7,988 bases of DNA from Pseudomonadota bacterium. GTDB lineage: Bacteria; Pseudomonadota; Alphaproteobacteria; Rhizobiales; Devosiaceae. The notes beneath the pieces were generated by a model. That model searched no databases and was not told the DNA's origin. It was given only the letters and a program-made list of their open reading frames with translations. The position numbers were made by a program, and so were the translations under genes. The DNA lies in NCBI GenBank assembly GCA_023433775.1, contig JAEYTY010000085.1, forward strand, positions 1 to 7,988, written 5' to 3'. Shown piece after piece: positions 1 through 5,497 of the stretch. Each line of letters begins with the position of its first letter. The first letter of the stretch is position 1.

Positions 1-248
1 AGCACGGCCTTGCCGATCCGGCGATCTTGCAGCATGGCCGCAATGGCCGGGCCCGAGCGTTCCGCCAGATCGAGCAGTGCCCGTACCGGATTGGTTACGG
101 GAATGTCGATCTGGGCGTAAAAACTCTGGTCGGCGTCCTCGGGCTCATAGCGGCTTGTCAACTGCTTCAGGGCCGTATCCAGCTCGTGCTGTGGCAGGCT
201 GACGCCGGACAGGCGCAGGGCAATGGCGAAAGGCTCAAAGCTGCTCAT
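1..248 (-). CDS. Unidentified protein, N-terminal 82 residues (cut by window edge)
   Basis: An open frame starts with ATG at 248 and runs off the left edge without a stop. The visible protein begins MSSFEPFAIALRLSGVSLPQ and later holds a PVTNPVRALLDLAERSG stretch. It has no signal peptide or membrane segment. I do not recognise the family; the opening ALRLSG faintly recalls small DUF4279-type proteins, but this is a guess. Its ATG shares one base with the rlmB stop (TGATG), so it is very probably translated by coupling with rlmB in the same operon. The tight overlap and steady codon use make it likely to be a real gene. No function is assigned. Confidence 0.6.
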   Translation of the reverse strand, partial: MSSFEPFAIALRLSGVSLPQHELDTALKQLTSRYEPEDADQSFYAQIDIPVTNPVRALLDLAERSGPAIAAMLQDRRIGKAV

Positions 249-1000
249 CAGCTGCGTCCGGCGGTCGCCGCGAAGAGGGCGATGGCGGCAGCATTGGACA
301 CATTGAGCGATTTGATCGGGCCGGGCATGTCGAGCTTGACCATCTCGTCGCACAGCTCGCGCGTGCGCTGACGCAGACCCTTGCCCTCGGCGCCCATGAC
401 AATAGCCAAAGGCTGGTTGCCGGTGCGCGGCTTCAACTGCGTCTCGGATTCAGAATCAAAGCCCAGCACCAGCATTCCGCGCTTCTTGAGCTTTTCGAGC
501 GTATCGGCGAGGTTTCGCACCTCGATCATCGGCACCATGTCCAGCGCGCCCGAGGCGGCCTTTGCCATCACGCCGGTCTCGCGCGGCGAATGGCGGGCCG
601 TGGTGATCACGGCGTCCGCGCCAAAGGCGCAGGCCGTACGCAGGATAGCGCCCACATTGTGCGGGTCGGTAATCTGGTCGAGCACAACAACCAGTTGCAG
701 TGGGTGAATATCGTCGAGCCCAAAACGGCTGACCGGATCAACCTCCAGCGCCGCGCCCTGATGCACAGCCTCGCCGCCCAGCAGGCGGTCGAGTTCCTTG
801 GGCGTGGTTTCCTTGACCGGAACCTTGACCACCGTGCCGATCTCGTTGAGCCGGTTCAGCGCATTCGGCGTTGCCAGCAGCACCTTCTTGATGCGGTTGG
901 GATTGTCCAGCGCAGCGCGCACCGTGTGCAGGCCATAAAGATAGACCGGCCCGGTATCGGGGTCATATTTCGGTTTGGGCGGAAATTTGTTGATGCTCAT
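248..1000 (-). CDS. rlmB: 23S rRNA (guanosine-2'-O)-methyltransferase RlmB, TrmH/SPOUT family
   Basis: A 250-residue protein of the SpoU/TrmH class of SPOUT methyltransferases. The family uses S-adenosylmethionine to 2'-O-methylate a ribose in RNA; RlmB modifies G2251 in the 23S peptidyl-transferase P-loop. The N-terminal substrate-binding domain (about residues 18-90) opens with VYLYGLHTVRAAL, typical of RlmB. The catalytic domain has all three SPOUT motifs: DPHNVGAILRTA (112-123, with N115 and R121), IVMGAEGKGLR (200-210, E205) and the C-terminal knot MPGPIKSLNVSNAAAIALF (225-243). Length is normal for the family. I chose ATG at 1000 because the frame further upstream runs through tRNA-Tyr; no clear Shine-Dalgarno precedes it. 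It lies 89 bp after tRNA-Tyr in the same direction. The rRNA target is inferred; another RNA target within the family cannot be excluded. Confidence 0.92.
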   Translation of the reverse strand: MSINKFPPKPKYDPDTGPVYLYGLHTVRAALDNPNRIKKVLLATPNALNRLNEIGTVVKVPVKETTPKELDRLLGGEAVHQGAALEVDPVSRFGLDDIHPLQLVVVLDQITDPHNVGAILRTACAFGADAVITTARHSPRETGVMAKAASGALDMVPMIEVRNLADTLEKLKKRGMLVLGFDSESETQLKPRTGNQPLAIVMGAEGKGLRQRTRELCDEMVKLDMPGPIKSLNVSNAAAIALFAATAGRS

Positions 1001-1089
1001 GGGCTGAGCGGTAGCCGTTTTGCGATGCGGCGGCAAGGTGCGCGAAGCGCTTGGTCGCGCTGCGTGAGCTTTGGCATCAGGGAAGGGGG

Positions 1090-1174
1090 TGGTGGAGGGG
1101 ACTGGATTCGAACCAGTGTACGCTAAGCGGTCAGATTTACAGTCTGATGGATTTAACCACTCTCCCACCCCTCC
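1090..1174 (-). tRNA. tRNA-Tyr (anticodon GTA)
   Basis: An 85-nt class II tRNA with a long variable arm. The acceptor strands GGAGGGG (from 1174) and CCCCTCC (1100-1094) pair fully, followed by discriminator A and an encoded CCA at 1092-1090. The anticodon GTA is at 1140-1138 in the loop of a CAGA/TCTG stem, and the T-arm has CTGGTTCGAATCCAG. An open frame crosses it in the rlmB register, but this is only tRNA sequence read as protein. It probably heads a transcript that continues into rlmB. Confidence 0.97.
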
Positions 1175-1225
1175 ACAACTTCGTCGCAGGCAGGAAACGA
1201 AACGCCGTGCATCTCGTCGGGGCGG

Positions 1226-1254
1226 TTTATGGTGGGCTGTCGCAAAGGTGTCAA
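1226..1254 (-). promoter_or_regulatory. Sigma-70-type promoter for tRNA-Tyr and rlmB
   Basis: Reading the minus strand, a perfect -35 TTGACA (1254-1249) is followed after exactly 17 bases by CATAAA (1231-1226), which matches four of six -10 positions. Transcription would start near 1219, about 45 nt before the mature tRNA-Tyr. This is the best promoter match in the window and suits a strongly expressed tRNA gene. Confidence 0.75.
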
Positions 1255-1324
1255 CACCCTTGAGCGCTTTAGTCGAGAATTCCCCGGACCAGACGGTTTT
1301 GTGGTGAACGGCGACGCCACGCTC

Positions 1325-1354
1325 TTGCCATTCCGGCCATGATCGCGCTAATCG
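1325..1354 (+). promoter_or_regulatory. Candidate promoter for tRNA-Gly
   Basis: TTGCCA at 1325-1330 is followed by an AT-containing element, CTAATC (1348-1353, 17-bp gap) or TAATCG (1349-1354, 18-bp gap). Start of transcription would fall near 1360, about 20 nt before the tRNA. The -35 is good (5 of 6) and the -10 weak, but the distance to the tRNA is right. Confidence 0.42.
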
Positions 1355-1379
1355 GTGCGCGTGGCCCGGCGCCGCCTTT

Positions 1380-1453
1380 GCGGGTATAGCTCAATGGTAG
1401 AGCAGCAGCCTTCCAAGCTGAATACGCGGGTTCGATTCCCGCTACCCGCTCCA
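1380..1453 (+). tRNA. tRNA-Gly (anticodon TCC)
   Basis: A 74-nt tRNA with acceptor strands GCGGGTA and TACCCGC, D-arm GCTC/GAGC, anticodon TCC at 1412-1414 in the loop CTTCCAA, T-arm GCGGG/CCCGC around TTCGATT, discriminator T and encoded CCA. The last pair of the anticodon stem is a G-A mismatch, as I recall being common in tRNA-Gly(TCC) of related bacteria. Only nine bases separate its CCA from the stop codon of the convergent epimerase-like gene. Confidence 0.97.
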
Positions 1454-1462
1454 ATTCCTCCC

Positions 1463-2317
1463 TTATCCCTCTGCCGCGTTCCATTCCTTGCGGATGAAGG
1501 CGATGGATTCGGCAAACAGCGTTTCAAAATCGGGGAATAGGGGGCGCCACACACGCGTCGCTGCCGCCAGTTCCGGCAGGCCGGCGCCAAAGGCCTCCAG
1601 CGTCACCCAGCCATCAAAGCCGGTGCGCTTTGCGGCTGAAAAGATCGCAGCAAAGTCGATCTGCCCACGCCCCGGAATGCCCCGGTCATTTTCCGACACA
1701 TGCAACACGCCCATGCCGTCGCCGAGATGGGCAATGGCGTCGGGCTGGCTGCGCTCTTCGATATTGGCGTGAAACGTATCGTACATGATCTTGAACGCCG
1801 GGTGATCGACCCGGTCCACATAGGCGCGCGCCTGTTCCATGGTGTTGAGAAAATAGGTCTCAAACCGGTTGAGATGTTCGAGCGATAGAATCATGCCGTT
1901 TGCTGCGGCCCGCTCCGCCATGGCCCGGTGTGCTTCTGCGCCGTAGCGCAGTTCATCCTCGGTCGGGCCGCTGCCGGTAAAATGCCCGATGGGCGCGTGG
2001 AAAGGTCCGCCGACGGATTCGGCGCCCAGCGCTATGGCGCAATCGAGCGCCCAAACGAGATGGGCAATACCCGCCTTGCGGATGGCGGCGTCACTGCTGA
2101 CGGGATTGGCTTCGGGCGTCGGTATGATGGAAGTGGTCGTGCGGCGCAACTCGAGCCGGTCCAGCTCGCCGCCCAGCCACGCATAGTGATCGGGCGTGCC
2201 GCGCAGCACCGGAATTTCCACGCCGTCATAGCCCAGCGCCTTCAGCCTTTCGAGCCAGAGCAAGTGCTCCGCCTCGATATGCCCGCTGAGACAGAGCAGA
2301 TTGATCCCGACCTGCAT
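1463..2317 (-). CDS. Sugar epimerase/isomerase of the xylose-isomerase-like TIM-barrel family (ketose 3-epimerase-like)
   Basis: A 284-residue cytosolic protein with the layout of the AP-endonuclease-2/xylose-isomerase-like TIM barrel and of ketose 3-epimerases such as D-tagatose/D-psicose 3-epimerase. The residues expected for the metal site and the two catalytic glutamates are present at matching positions: E147 (LSLEHLNRFETY), D180 (IMYDTFHANIEE), H206 (VLHVSENDRG) and E241 (VTLEAFG); R217 in GRGQIDF fits the substrate-binding arginine. Family members interconvert ketoses at C3 using Mn or Co; the exact sugar here is unknown, and a hydroxypyruvate-isomerase or inosose-type role is also possible. 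ATG at 2317 is supported by GGGAGGA nine bases upstream (2332-2326). It is divergent from the aldo/keto reductase gene, with 137 bp between start codons, and ends almost on top of tRNA-Gly from the other side. Confidence 0.85.
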   Translation of the reverse strand: MQVGINLLCLSGHIEAEHLLWLERLKALGYDGVEIPVLRGTPDHYAWLGGELDRLELRRTTTSIIPTPEANPVSSDAAIRKAGIAHLVWALDCAIALGAESVGGPFHAPIGHFTGSGPTEDELRYGAEAHRAMAERAAANGMILSLEHLNRFETYFLNTMEQARAYVDRVDHPAFKIMYDTFHANIEERSQPDAIAHLGDGMGVLHVSENDRGIPGRGQIDFAAIFSAAKRTGFDGWVTLEAFGAGLPELAAATRVWRPLFPDFETLFAESIAFIRKEWNAAEG

Positions 2318-2325
2318 GACGCTTA

Positions 2326-2353
2326 TCCTCCCGACGTCTTTTGCCCCATTCTA
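2326..2353 (-). promoter_or_regulatory. Ribosome binding site and candidate -10 box of the epimerase-like gene
   Basis: On the minus strand, TAGAAT (2353-2348; five of six matches to TATAAT) lies upstream of a strong Shine-Dalgarno GGGAGGA (2332-2326). The ribosome site fixes the start at 2317. No good -35 is seen 16-18 bases before the TAGAAT, so the promoter part is tentative and may depend on an activator. Confidence 0.4.
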
Positions 2354-2454
2354 GACCAGCTTGCGCGTCGCCCGACAGATGGCGATGAAATTTTCCGCGC
2401 AGTGAGAAAGCTTTGCTGCGCCCCGCGCCATTTCAACGAAGGCCCGTATTCCGA

Positions 2455-3381
2455 ATGAAAACCTATTCCGTCCCGCATTCCGACCTTACCATGTCCAGCA
2501 TTGTTCTTGGCATGATGCGCATCTCCAAAATGACCGATGCGGATATTCAGTCTCTGTTCCATGGCGCAATGGAATCGGGCGTCACCGTCTTCGACCACGC
2601 CGACATCTATGGCGGCGATCATCTATGCGAGACGCGCTTTGGCGAGGCCATGAAACTTTCGGTCGAAGATCGCGCCCGCATCATGATTCAGTCCAAGGTT
2701 GGCATTCGGCGCGGCTGGTTTGATTTTTCCGAGGAACACATCCTGCGCGCCGTCGATGAATCGCTGGCCGCCCTGCGCACGGATTATCTCGATGTGCTGC
2801 TGCTGCACCGGCCCGATACGCTGGTCGAGCCCGAAGAGGTCGCCAGCGCCTTCGACAAGCTCCACGCCGCCGGCAAGGTTCGCCATTTCGGCGTGTCCAA
2901 TCATACGCCCGGCCAGATCGAACTGCTCAAATCTGCCGTGAACCAGAAACTGCTGTTCAACCAGATGCGGCTCAGCCTCGCCCATGCCAATCTCGTGGCG
3001 CAGGGTATTGCCGCCAATATGGCGCGGCTCGATCAGTCCATAAGCCGTGACAATGGCCTGCTCGATTATTCCCGCCTCAATGGCATGATGCTGCAGGCAT
3101 GGTCGCCGTTCCAGAACAAGACGTTCAATGGCTCCTTCGTGGGTGATCGCGAGAACTACGCTGACCTCAATAATCTGCTCGACGAACTCGCCGCCGCCTA
3201 TGGCGTTACCCCCACAGCGATGGCCGTGGCCTGGATCACCCGGCATCCAGCCAATATCCAGGTTGTTCTGGGCACGACATCGCCAGCCCGCATCGCGGAA
3301 GCCGCCACAGGTTCGTCGGTGCCGCTGTCGCGCGAGCACTGGTATCGCCTGTTTACCGCTGCCGGATACACCGTCCCCTAG
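2455..3381 (+). CDS. Aldo/keto reductase, YdhF-like
   Basis: A 308-residue NADPH-dependent aldo/keto reductase close in layout to Escherichia coli YdhF. The catalytic tetrad is visible: D47 and Y52 in FDHADIYGG, K81 in QSKVGIRRG and H118 in LLLHRPD. Also typical are GKVRHFGVSNHTPGQ (140-154), FNQ (168-170) and the C-terminal IQVVLGTTSPARI cofactor-binding segment (268-280). The family reduces carbonyls of sugars, aldehydes or ketones; the substrate is not evident. I use ATG at 2455, which gives the family's usual N-terminus; a TTG 42 bases upstream would add an unlikely arginine- and proline-rich extension. The Shine-Dalgarno is weak (GAAGG at 2438-2442). It is divergent from a ketose-epimerase-like gene, which suggests but does not prove a shared role in rare-sugar use. 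Confidence 0.88.
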   Translation: MKTYSVPHSDLTMSSIVLGMMRISKMTDADIQSLFHGAMESGVTVFDHADIYGGDHLCETRFGEAMKLSVEDRARIMIQSKVGIRRGWFDFSEEHILRAVDESLAALRTDYLDVLLLHRPDTLVEPEEVASAFDKLHAAGKVRHFGVSNHTPGQIELLKSAVNQKLLFNQMRLSLAHANLVAQGIAANMARLDQSISRDNGLLDYSRLNGMMLQAWSPFQNKTFNGSFVGDRENYADLNNLLDELAAAYGVTPTAMAVAWITRHPANIQVVLGTTSPARIAEAATGSSVPLSREHWYRLFTAAGYTVP

Positions 3382-3432
3382 GCATTGCCTGAAAAAGGGC
3401 AGGGCCGCGGGATCAACAGGCACGACACCCAC

Positions 3433-3461
3433 TTGCATCGCGCCGCCTTTGCCATTAGACA
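3433..3461 (+). promoter_or_regulatory. Candidate promoter for tRNA-Trp
   Basis: TTGCAT (3433-3438), 17 bases, then TAGACA (3456-3461). Transcription would start near 3468, only a few bases before the mature tRNA at 3475. The layout closely resembles the TTGCCA/N17/TAGATA element before secE, which gives it some added weight. Neither box is a full consensus. Confidence 0.42.
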
Positions 3462-3474
3462 CGGCCTCGCCTGA

Positions 3475-3550
3475 AGGGGTTTAGCTCAGTTGGTAGAGCA
3501 TCGGTCTCCAAAACCGAGGGTCGTGGGTTCGAGTCCCCCAGCCCCTGCCA
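3475..3550 (+). tRNA. tRNA-Trp (anticodon CCA)
   Basis: A 76-nt tRNA. The acceptor strands AGGGGTT and AGCCCCT pair with one G-U; the D-arm is GCTC/GAGC; anticodon CCA sits at 3508-3510 in the loop CTCCAAA closed by TCGGT/ACCGA; the T-arm holds TTCGAGT; discriminator G and CCA are encoded. tRNA-Trp just upstream of secE-nusG is a classic bacterial arrangement; here a short opposite-strand gene lies between them. Confidence 0.97.
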
Positions 3551-3586
3551 GGCAATTTCACCGACATAGTTGAATGATTATTCCGC

Positions 3587-3604
3587 CTGCCGATCAACCG
3601 GCAG
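3587..3604. terminator. Weak hairpin between convergent tRNA-Trp and the 88-residue gene
   Basis: CTGCCG (3587-3592) and CGGCAG (3599-3604) form a six-pair stem with a six-base loop, 14 bases beyond the stop of the minus-strand gene and 36 bases beyond tRNA-Trp. Neither strand has a real T-run after it, so it would be at best a weak or factor-aided terminator. Confidence 0.3.
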
Positions 3605-3617
3605 ACGCGTCGCAAAG

Positions 3618-3884
3618 CTATTCCGCAGCCATTGGTGCGTGAGCGTCGTGGCGAACTTTGAGGCGGTTTAGCTGATGGGCAGCATGGGCAAGCAGGGCGC
3701 TGCGGGTGGCTTCCTGAGAAAAGCCTTCGCATTCGGCCCGGACCTTGAGGTCGAGGCTGTAATTGGTCGTGTTGCCCATGAAGGTTTCGCGGATGCCGAC
3801 GCGCACGACGCCACGGACACGGCCCGCGATGACCTTGTCGGCTCCAAAATGTACTAAATGACAGGCAGTGACTTCGAACGACAT
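3618..3884 (-). CDS. Small conserved-looking protein of unknown function, 88 residues
   Basis: I do not recognise this protein. It begins MSFEVTACHLVHFGADKV and has no signal peptide or membrane segment. The first 55 residues look strand-rich (GRVRGVVRVGIRETF, then YSLDLKVRAECEGF), followed by a likely helix SQEATRSALLAHAAHQLNRL (56-75) and a basic, alanine-rich tail. Several histidines and two cysteines (C8, C52) could bind metal, but there is no clear motif. ATG at 3884 is chosen over longer frames because a near-perfect Shine-Dalgarno, AGGAGGT, sits just upstream. It stands alone, opposite to the surrounding operon, between tRNA-Trp and secE. The strong ribosome site makes expression plausible. 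Confidence 0.7.
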   Translation of the reverse strand: MSFEVTACHLVHFGADKVIAGRVRGVVRVGIRETFMGNTTNYSLDLKVRAECEGFSQEATRSALLAHAAHQLNRLKVRHDAHAPMAAE

Positions 3885-3888
3885 CGGC

Positions 3889-3895
3889 ACCTCCT
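3889..3895 (-). promoter_or_regulatory. Strong ribosome binding site deciding the start of the 88-residue gene
   Basis: The minus strand reads AGGAGGT (3895-3889) followed by four bases and ATG at 3884. It is one of the two best Shine-Dalgarno sequences in the window and rules out the frame's upstream start near 3950. Confidence 0.75.
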
Positions 3896-4036
3896 GGTAC
3901 ACCAACTCCGCCGCTGTCTCTATCGAAGGCCATCCCGCACCGCGAATCAAGCGTATTTGCGAACGTTATGCACTTATGCTTTACGGCATGGGTCTAGCCG
4001 GGCAGGGGCGCCGTGCCATTTAAGCCCCGCAGGACT

Positions 4037-4066
4037 GTTGCCAAGTCCGGACAAATTCTCTAGATA
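4037..4066 (+). promoter_or_regulatory. Likely promoter of the secE-nusG operon
   Basis: GTTGCC (4037-4042), 17 bases, then CTAGAT (4060-4065) matches the alphaproteobacterial sigma-70 pattern CTTGAC/N17/CTATAT at four and five of six positions. In the standard register this reads TTGCCA/N17/TAGATA. Start of transcription near 4072 would leave a leader of about 70 nt before secE. No other comparable element is seen in 3960-4139. Confidence 0.55.
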
Positions 4067-4139
4067 GCCCATCTCCAGCCGTGCGGGATTCCTGCGCGGC
4101 CTTTGGTTTTGCACCAAGATACCAAGAGTAGACTTGCCA

Positions 4140-4334
4140 ATGGCCCGTACCAACCCGATCACCTTTCTGCAGCAGGTCCGCTCAGAAATCAGCAAGGTCA
4201 CCTGGCCGGGCCGGAGCGAGGTTCTGATCTCGACGATCATGGTTCTCGTGCTGGTCACGTTTGCGAGCCTGTTTTTCCTCTTGGCCGACCAGGTCATTTC
4301 CTGGCTGGTCCAAATGATGCTTTCGATCCGCTGA
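4140..4334 (+). CDS. secE: Preprotein translocase subunit SecE
   Basis: A 64-residue short-form SecE, the small clamp subunit of the SecYEG channel in the inner membrane. It has the conserved cytoplasmic amphipathic segment FLQQVRSEISKVTWPGRSEV (9-28), with the hallmark VTWP, followed by one transmembrane helix from about residue 29 to 49. The short single-helix form is normal in alphaproteobacteria, unlike the three-helix E. coli protein. ATG at 4140 gives the family N-terminus MARTNP; the Shine-Dalgarno (AAGAG at 4124-4128) is weak. It precedes nusG by 37 bp, the near-universal bacterial pairing. Confidence 0.96.
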   Translation: MARTNPITFLQQVRSEISKVTWPGRSEVLISTIMVLVLVTFASLFFLLADQVISWLVQMMLSIR

Positions 4335-4371
4335 GGCGGGTCCAACTAGAGACTGGGAGCGGCTGCGCGGC

Positions 4372-4902
4372 ATGGCCAAACGCTGGTACATTGTTCAGGC
4401 TTACTCGAATTTCGAGCGCAAGGTGGCGGACGCCATTCGGGAAAAGGTCGCTCAGACCAAGCTCGAACATCTGTTCGAAGACGTGATTGTTCCGACCGAG
4501 AAGGTTGTCGAGATCCGTCGCGGCCGCAAGGTCGATACCGAACGCAAGTTCTTCCCCGGCTATGTGCTGGTGAAGATGGATATGACCGATCAGGCCTTTC
4601 ACCTGATCAAGAATACGCCGAAGGTGACCGGCTTCCTGGGTGCGGATAACAAGCCCATGCCGATCTCGGAAGGGGAGGCTATGGCCATCCTGCAGCAGGT
4701 GCAGGACGGCGTGGATCATCCCCGTCCGACCGTCAGCTTCGAAGTGGGCGAGAATGTGCGTGTCTCCGACGGGCCTTTCGCCAGCTTCAACGGCATCGTC
4801 GAAGAGGTGGACGAGGAACGCTCCCGCCTCAAGGTCGAGGTCTCGATTTTCGGGCGCCCCACTCCGGTGGAGCTCGAATATGGTCAGGTCGAAAAGGTCT
4901 GA
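4372..4902 (+). CDS. nusG: Transcription termination/antitermination factor NusG
   Basis: A 176-residue NusG, the RNA polymerase clamp-binding elongation factor that also links to Rho and to the ribosome through S10. The N-terminal NGN domain starts with KRWYIVQAYSNFERKVA and contains RKFFPGYVLVKM (58-69). After a short linker, the C-terminal KOW domain runs from about 124 (EVGENVRVSDGPFASFNG) to 176 and includes the GIVEEVD and IFGRPTPVEL segments. Length is normal and no insertion domain is present. It is most likely co-transcribed with secE. A 161-bp spacer with several hairpins separates it from rplK. Confidence 0.98.
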   Translation: MAKRWYIVQAYSNFERKVADAIREKVAQTKLEHLFEDVIVPTEKVVEIRRGRKVDTERKFFPGYVLVKMDMTDQAFHLIKNTPKVTGFLGADNKPMPISEGEAMAILQQVQDGVDHPRPTVSFEVGENVRVSDGPFASFNGIVEEVDEERSRLKVEVSIFGRPTPVELEYGQVEKV

Positions 4903-5063
4903 TCAGGTCGTTGCGCAAGCACGCCGTATAGAATTTCCGGCGCAAGCCGGGAACCTGTCGGGGAAGCCCGGCAAAACCCGTGGAAGGGGATGGCGCTTAG
5001 CCAGCGTCAGGAAACCGTACCACGGCTTCAACTGCCTCTCGGGGCAACACAGAAGGATAGAAC
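4903..5063 (+). promoter_or_regulatory. Structured rplK leader, candidate ribosomal protein L1 control site
   Basis: The spacer holds three potential RNA hairpins. First, TTTCCGGC (4934-4941)/GCCGGGAA (4946-4953) closes a GCAA tetraloop. Second, an outer stem CCGTGG (4978-4983)/CCACGG (5020-5025) encloses unequal internal loops and an inner seven-pair stem 4991-4997/5003-5009. Third, TGCCT (5033-5037) pairs with GGGCA (5042-5046) just before the ribosome site AGAAGGA (5051-5057). Two helices joined by an asymmetric purine-rich loop is the general form of L1-binding sites, and L1 is known in E. coli to repress rplK-rplA by binding this leader. The assignment to L1 is inferred from place and shape. 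Confidence 0.5.
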
Positions 5064-5492
5064 ATGGCTAAGAAAATCACGGGCTATATCAAGCTCCAGG
5101 TGCCGGCTGGCTCTGCCACCCCGTCGCCTCCGATCGGTCCCGCTCTCGGTCAGCGCGGCCTGAACATCATGGAATTCTGCAAGGCCTTCAATGCGGCTAC
5201 GCAGGAACTGGAAAAGGGTTCGCCCATTCCGACCGTGATCACCGCCTATGCCGACAAGAGCTTCACTTTCGAAATGAAGCAGCCGCCGGTGACCTACTTC
5301 ATCAAGAAGGCGCTCAACCTCAAGTCCGGCTCGAAGCTGCCGGGCAAGGACAGCGCCGGCACCATCACGCAGGCACAACTGCGCGATATCGCCGAAAAGA
5401 AGATGAAGGATCTCAACGCCGATGACGTCGAAGCCGCAATGTCGATGATTGCCGGTTCCGCCCGTTCCATGGGCATTCAGGTCGAGGGCTAA
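5064..5492 (+). CDS. rplK: 50S ribosomal protein L11
   Basis: A 142-residue L11, which forms the base of the ribosomal stalk with L10 and binds the GTPase-associated region of 23S rRNA. The N-terminal domain shows SPPIGPALGQRGLNIMEFCK (21-40), including the proline pair of the thiostrepton-binding face. The C-terminal rRNA-binding domain shows PPVTYFIKKALNL (74-86) and MIAGSARSMGIQVEG at the end. Length is as expected. ATG at 5064 has AGAAGGA six bases upstream. It is followed by rplA after five bases. Confidence 0.99.
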   Translation: MAKKITGYIKLQVPAGSATPSPPIGPALGQRGLNIMEFCKAFNAATQELEKGSPIPTVITAYADKSFTFEMKQPPVTYFIKKALNLKSGSKLPGKDSAGTITQAQLRDIAEKKMKDLNADDVEAAMSMIAGSARSMGIQVEG

Positions 5493-5497
5493 GAGAT

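Noticed and set aside
1001..1168. N-terminal extension of rlmB by 56 residues (GTG at 1168).
   Set aside because: It reads straight through tRNA-Tyr, and the added residues are tRNA sequence in translation; the RlmB domain starts naturally after ATG at 1000.
1380..3550. tRNA genes as integration sites for a mobile island.
   Set aside because: I searched by eye for copies of the tRNA-Gly or tRNA-Trp 3' ends as direct repeats and for an integrase or transposase, and saw none.
4927..4934. TATAGAAT in the nusG-rplK spacer as a -10 for a separate rplK promoter.
   Set aside because: The -10 is good but no -35-like sequence is found 16-18 bases upstream (the nearby TTGCGC is only 10-12 bases away). 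It remains possible but unsupported.
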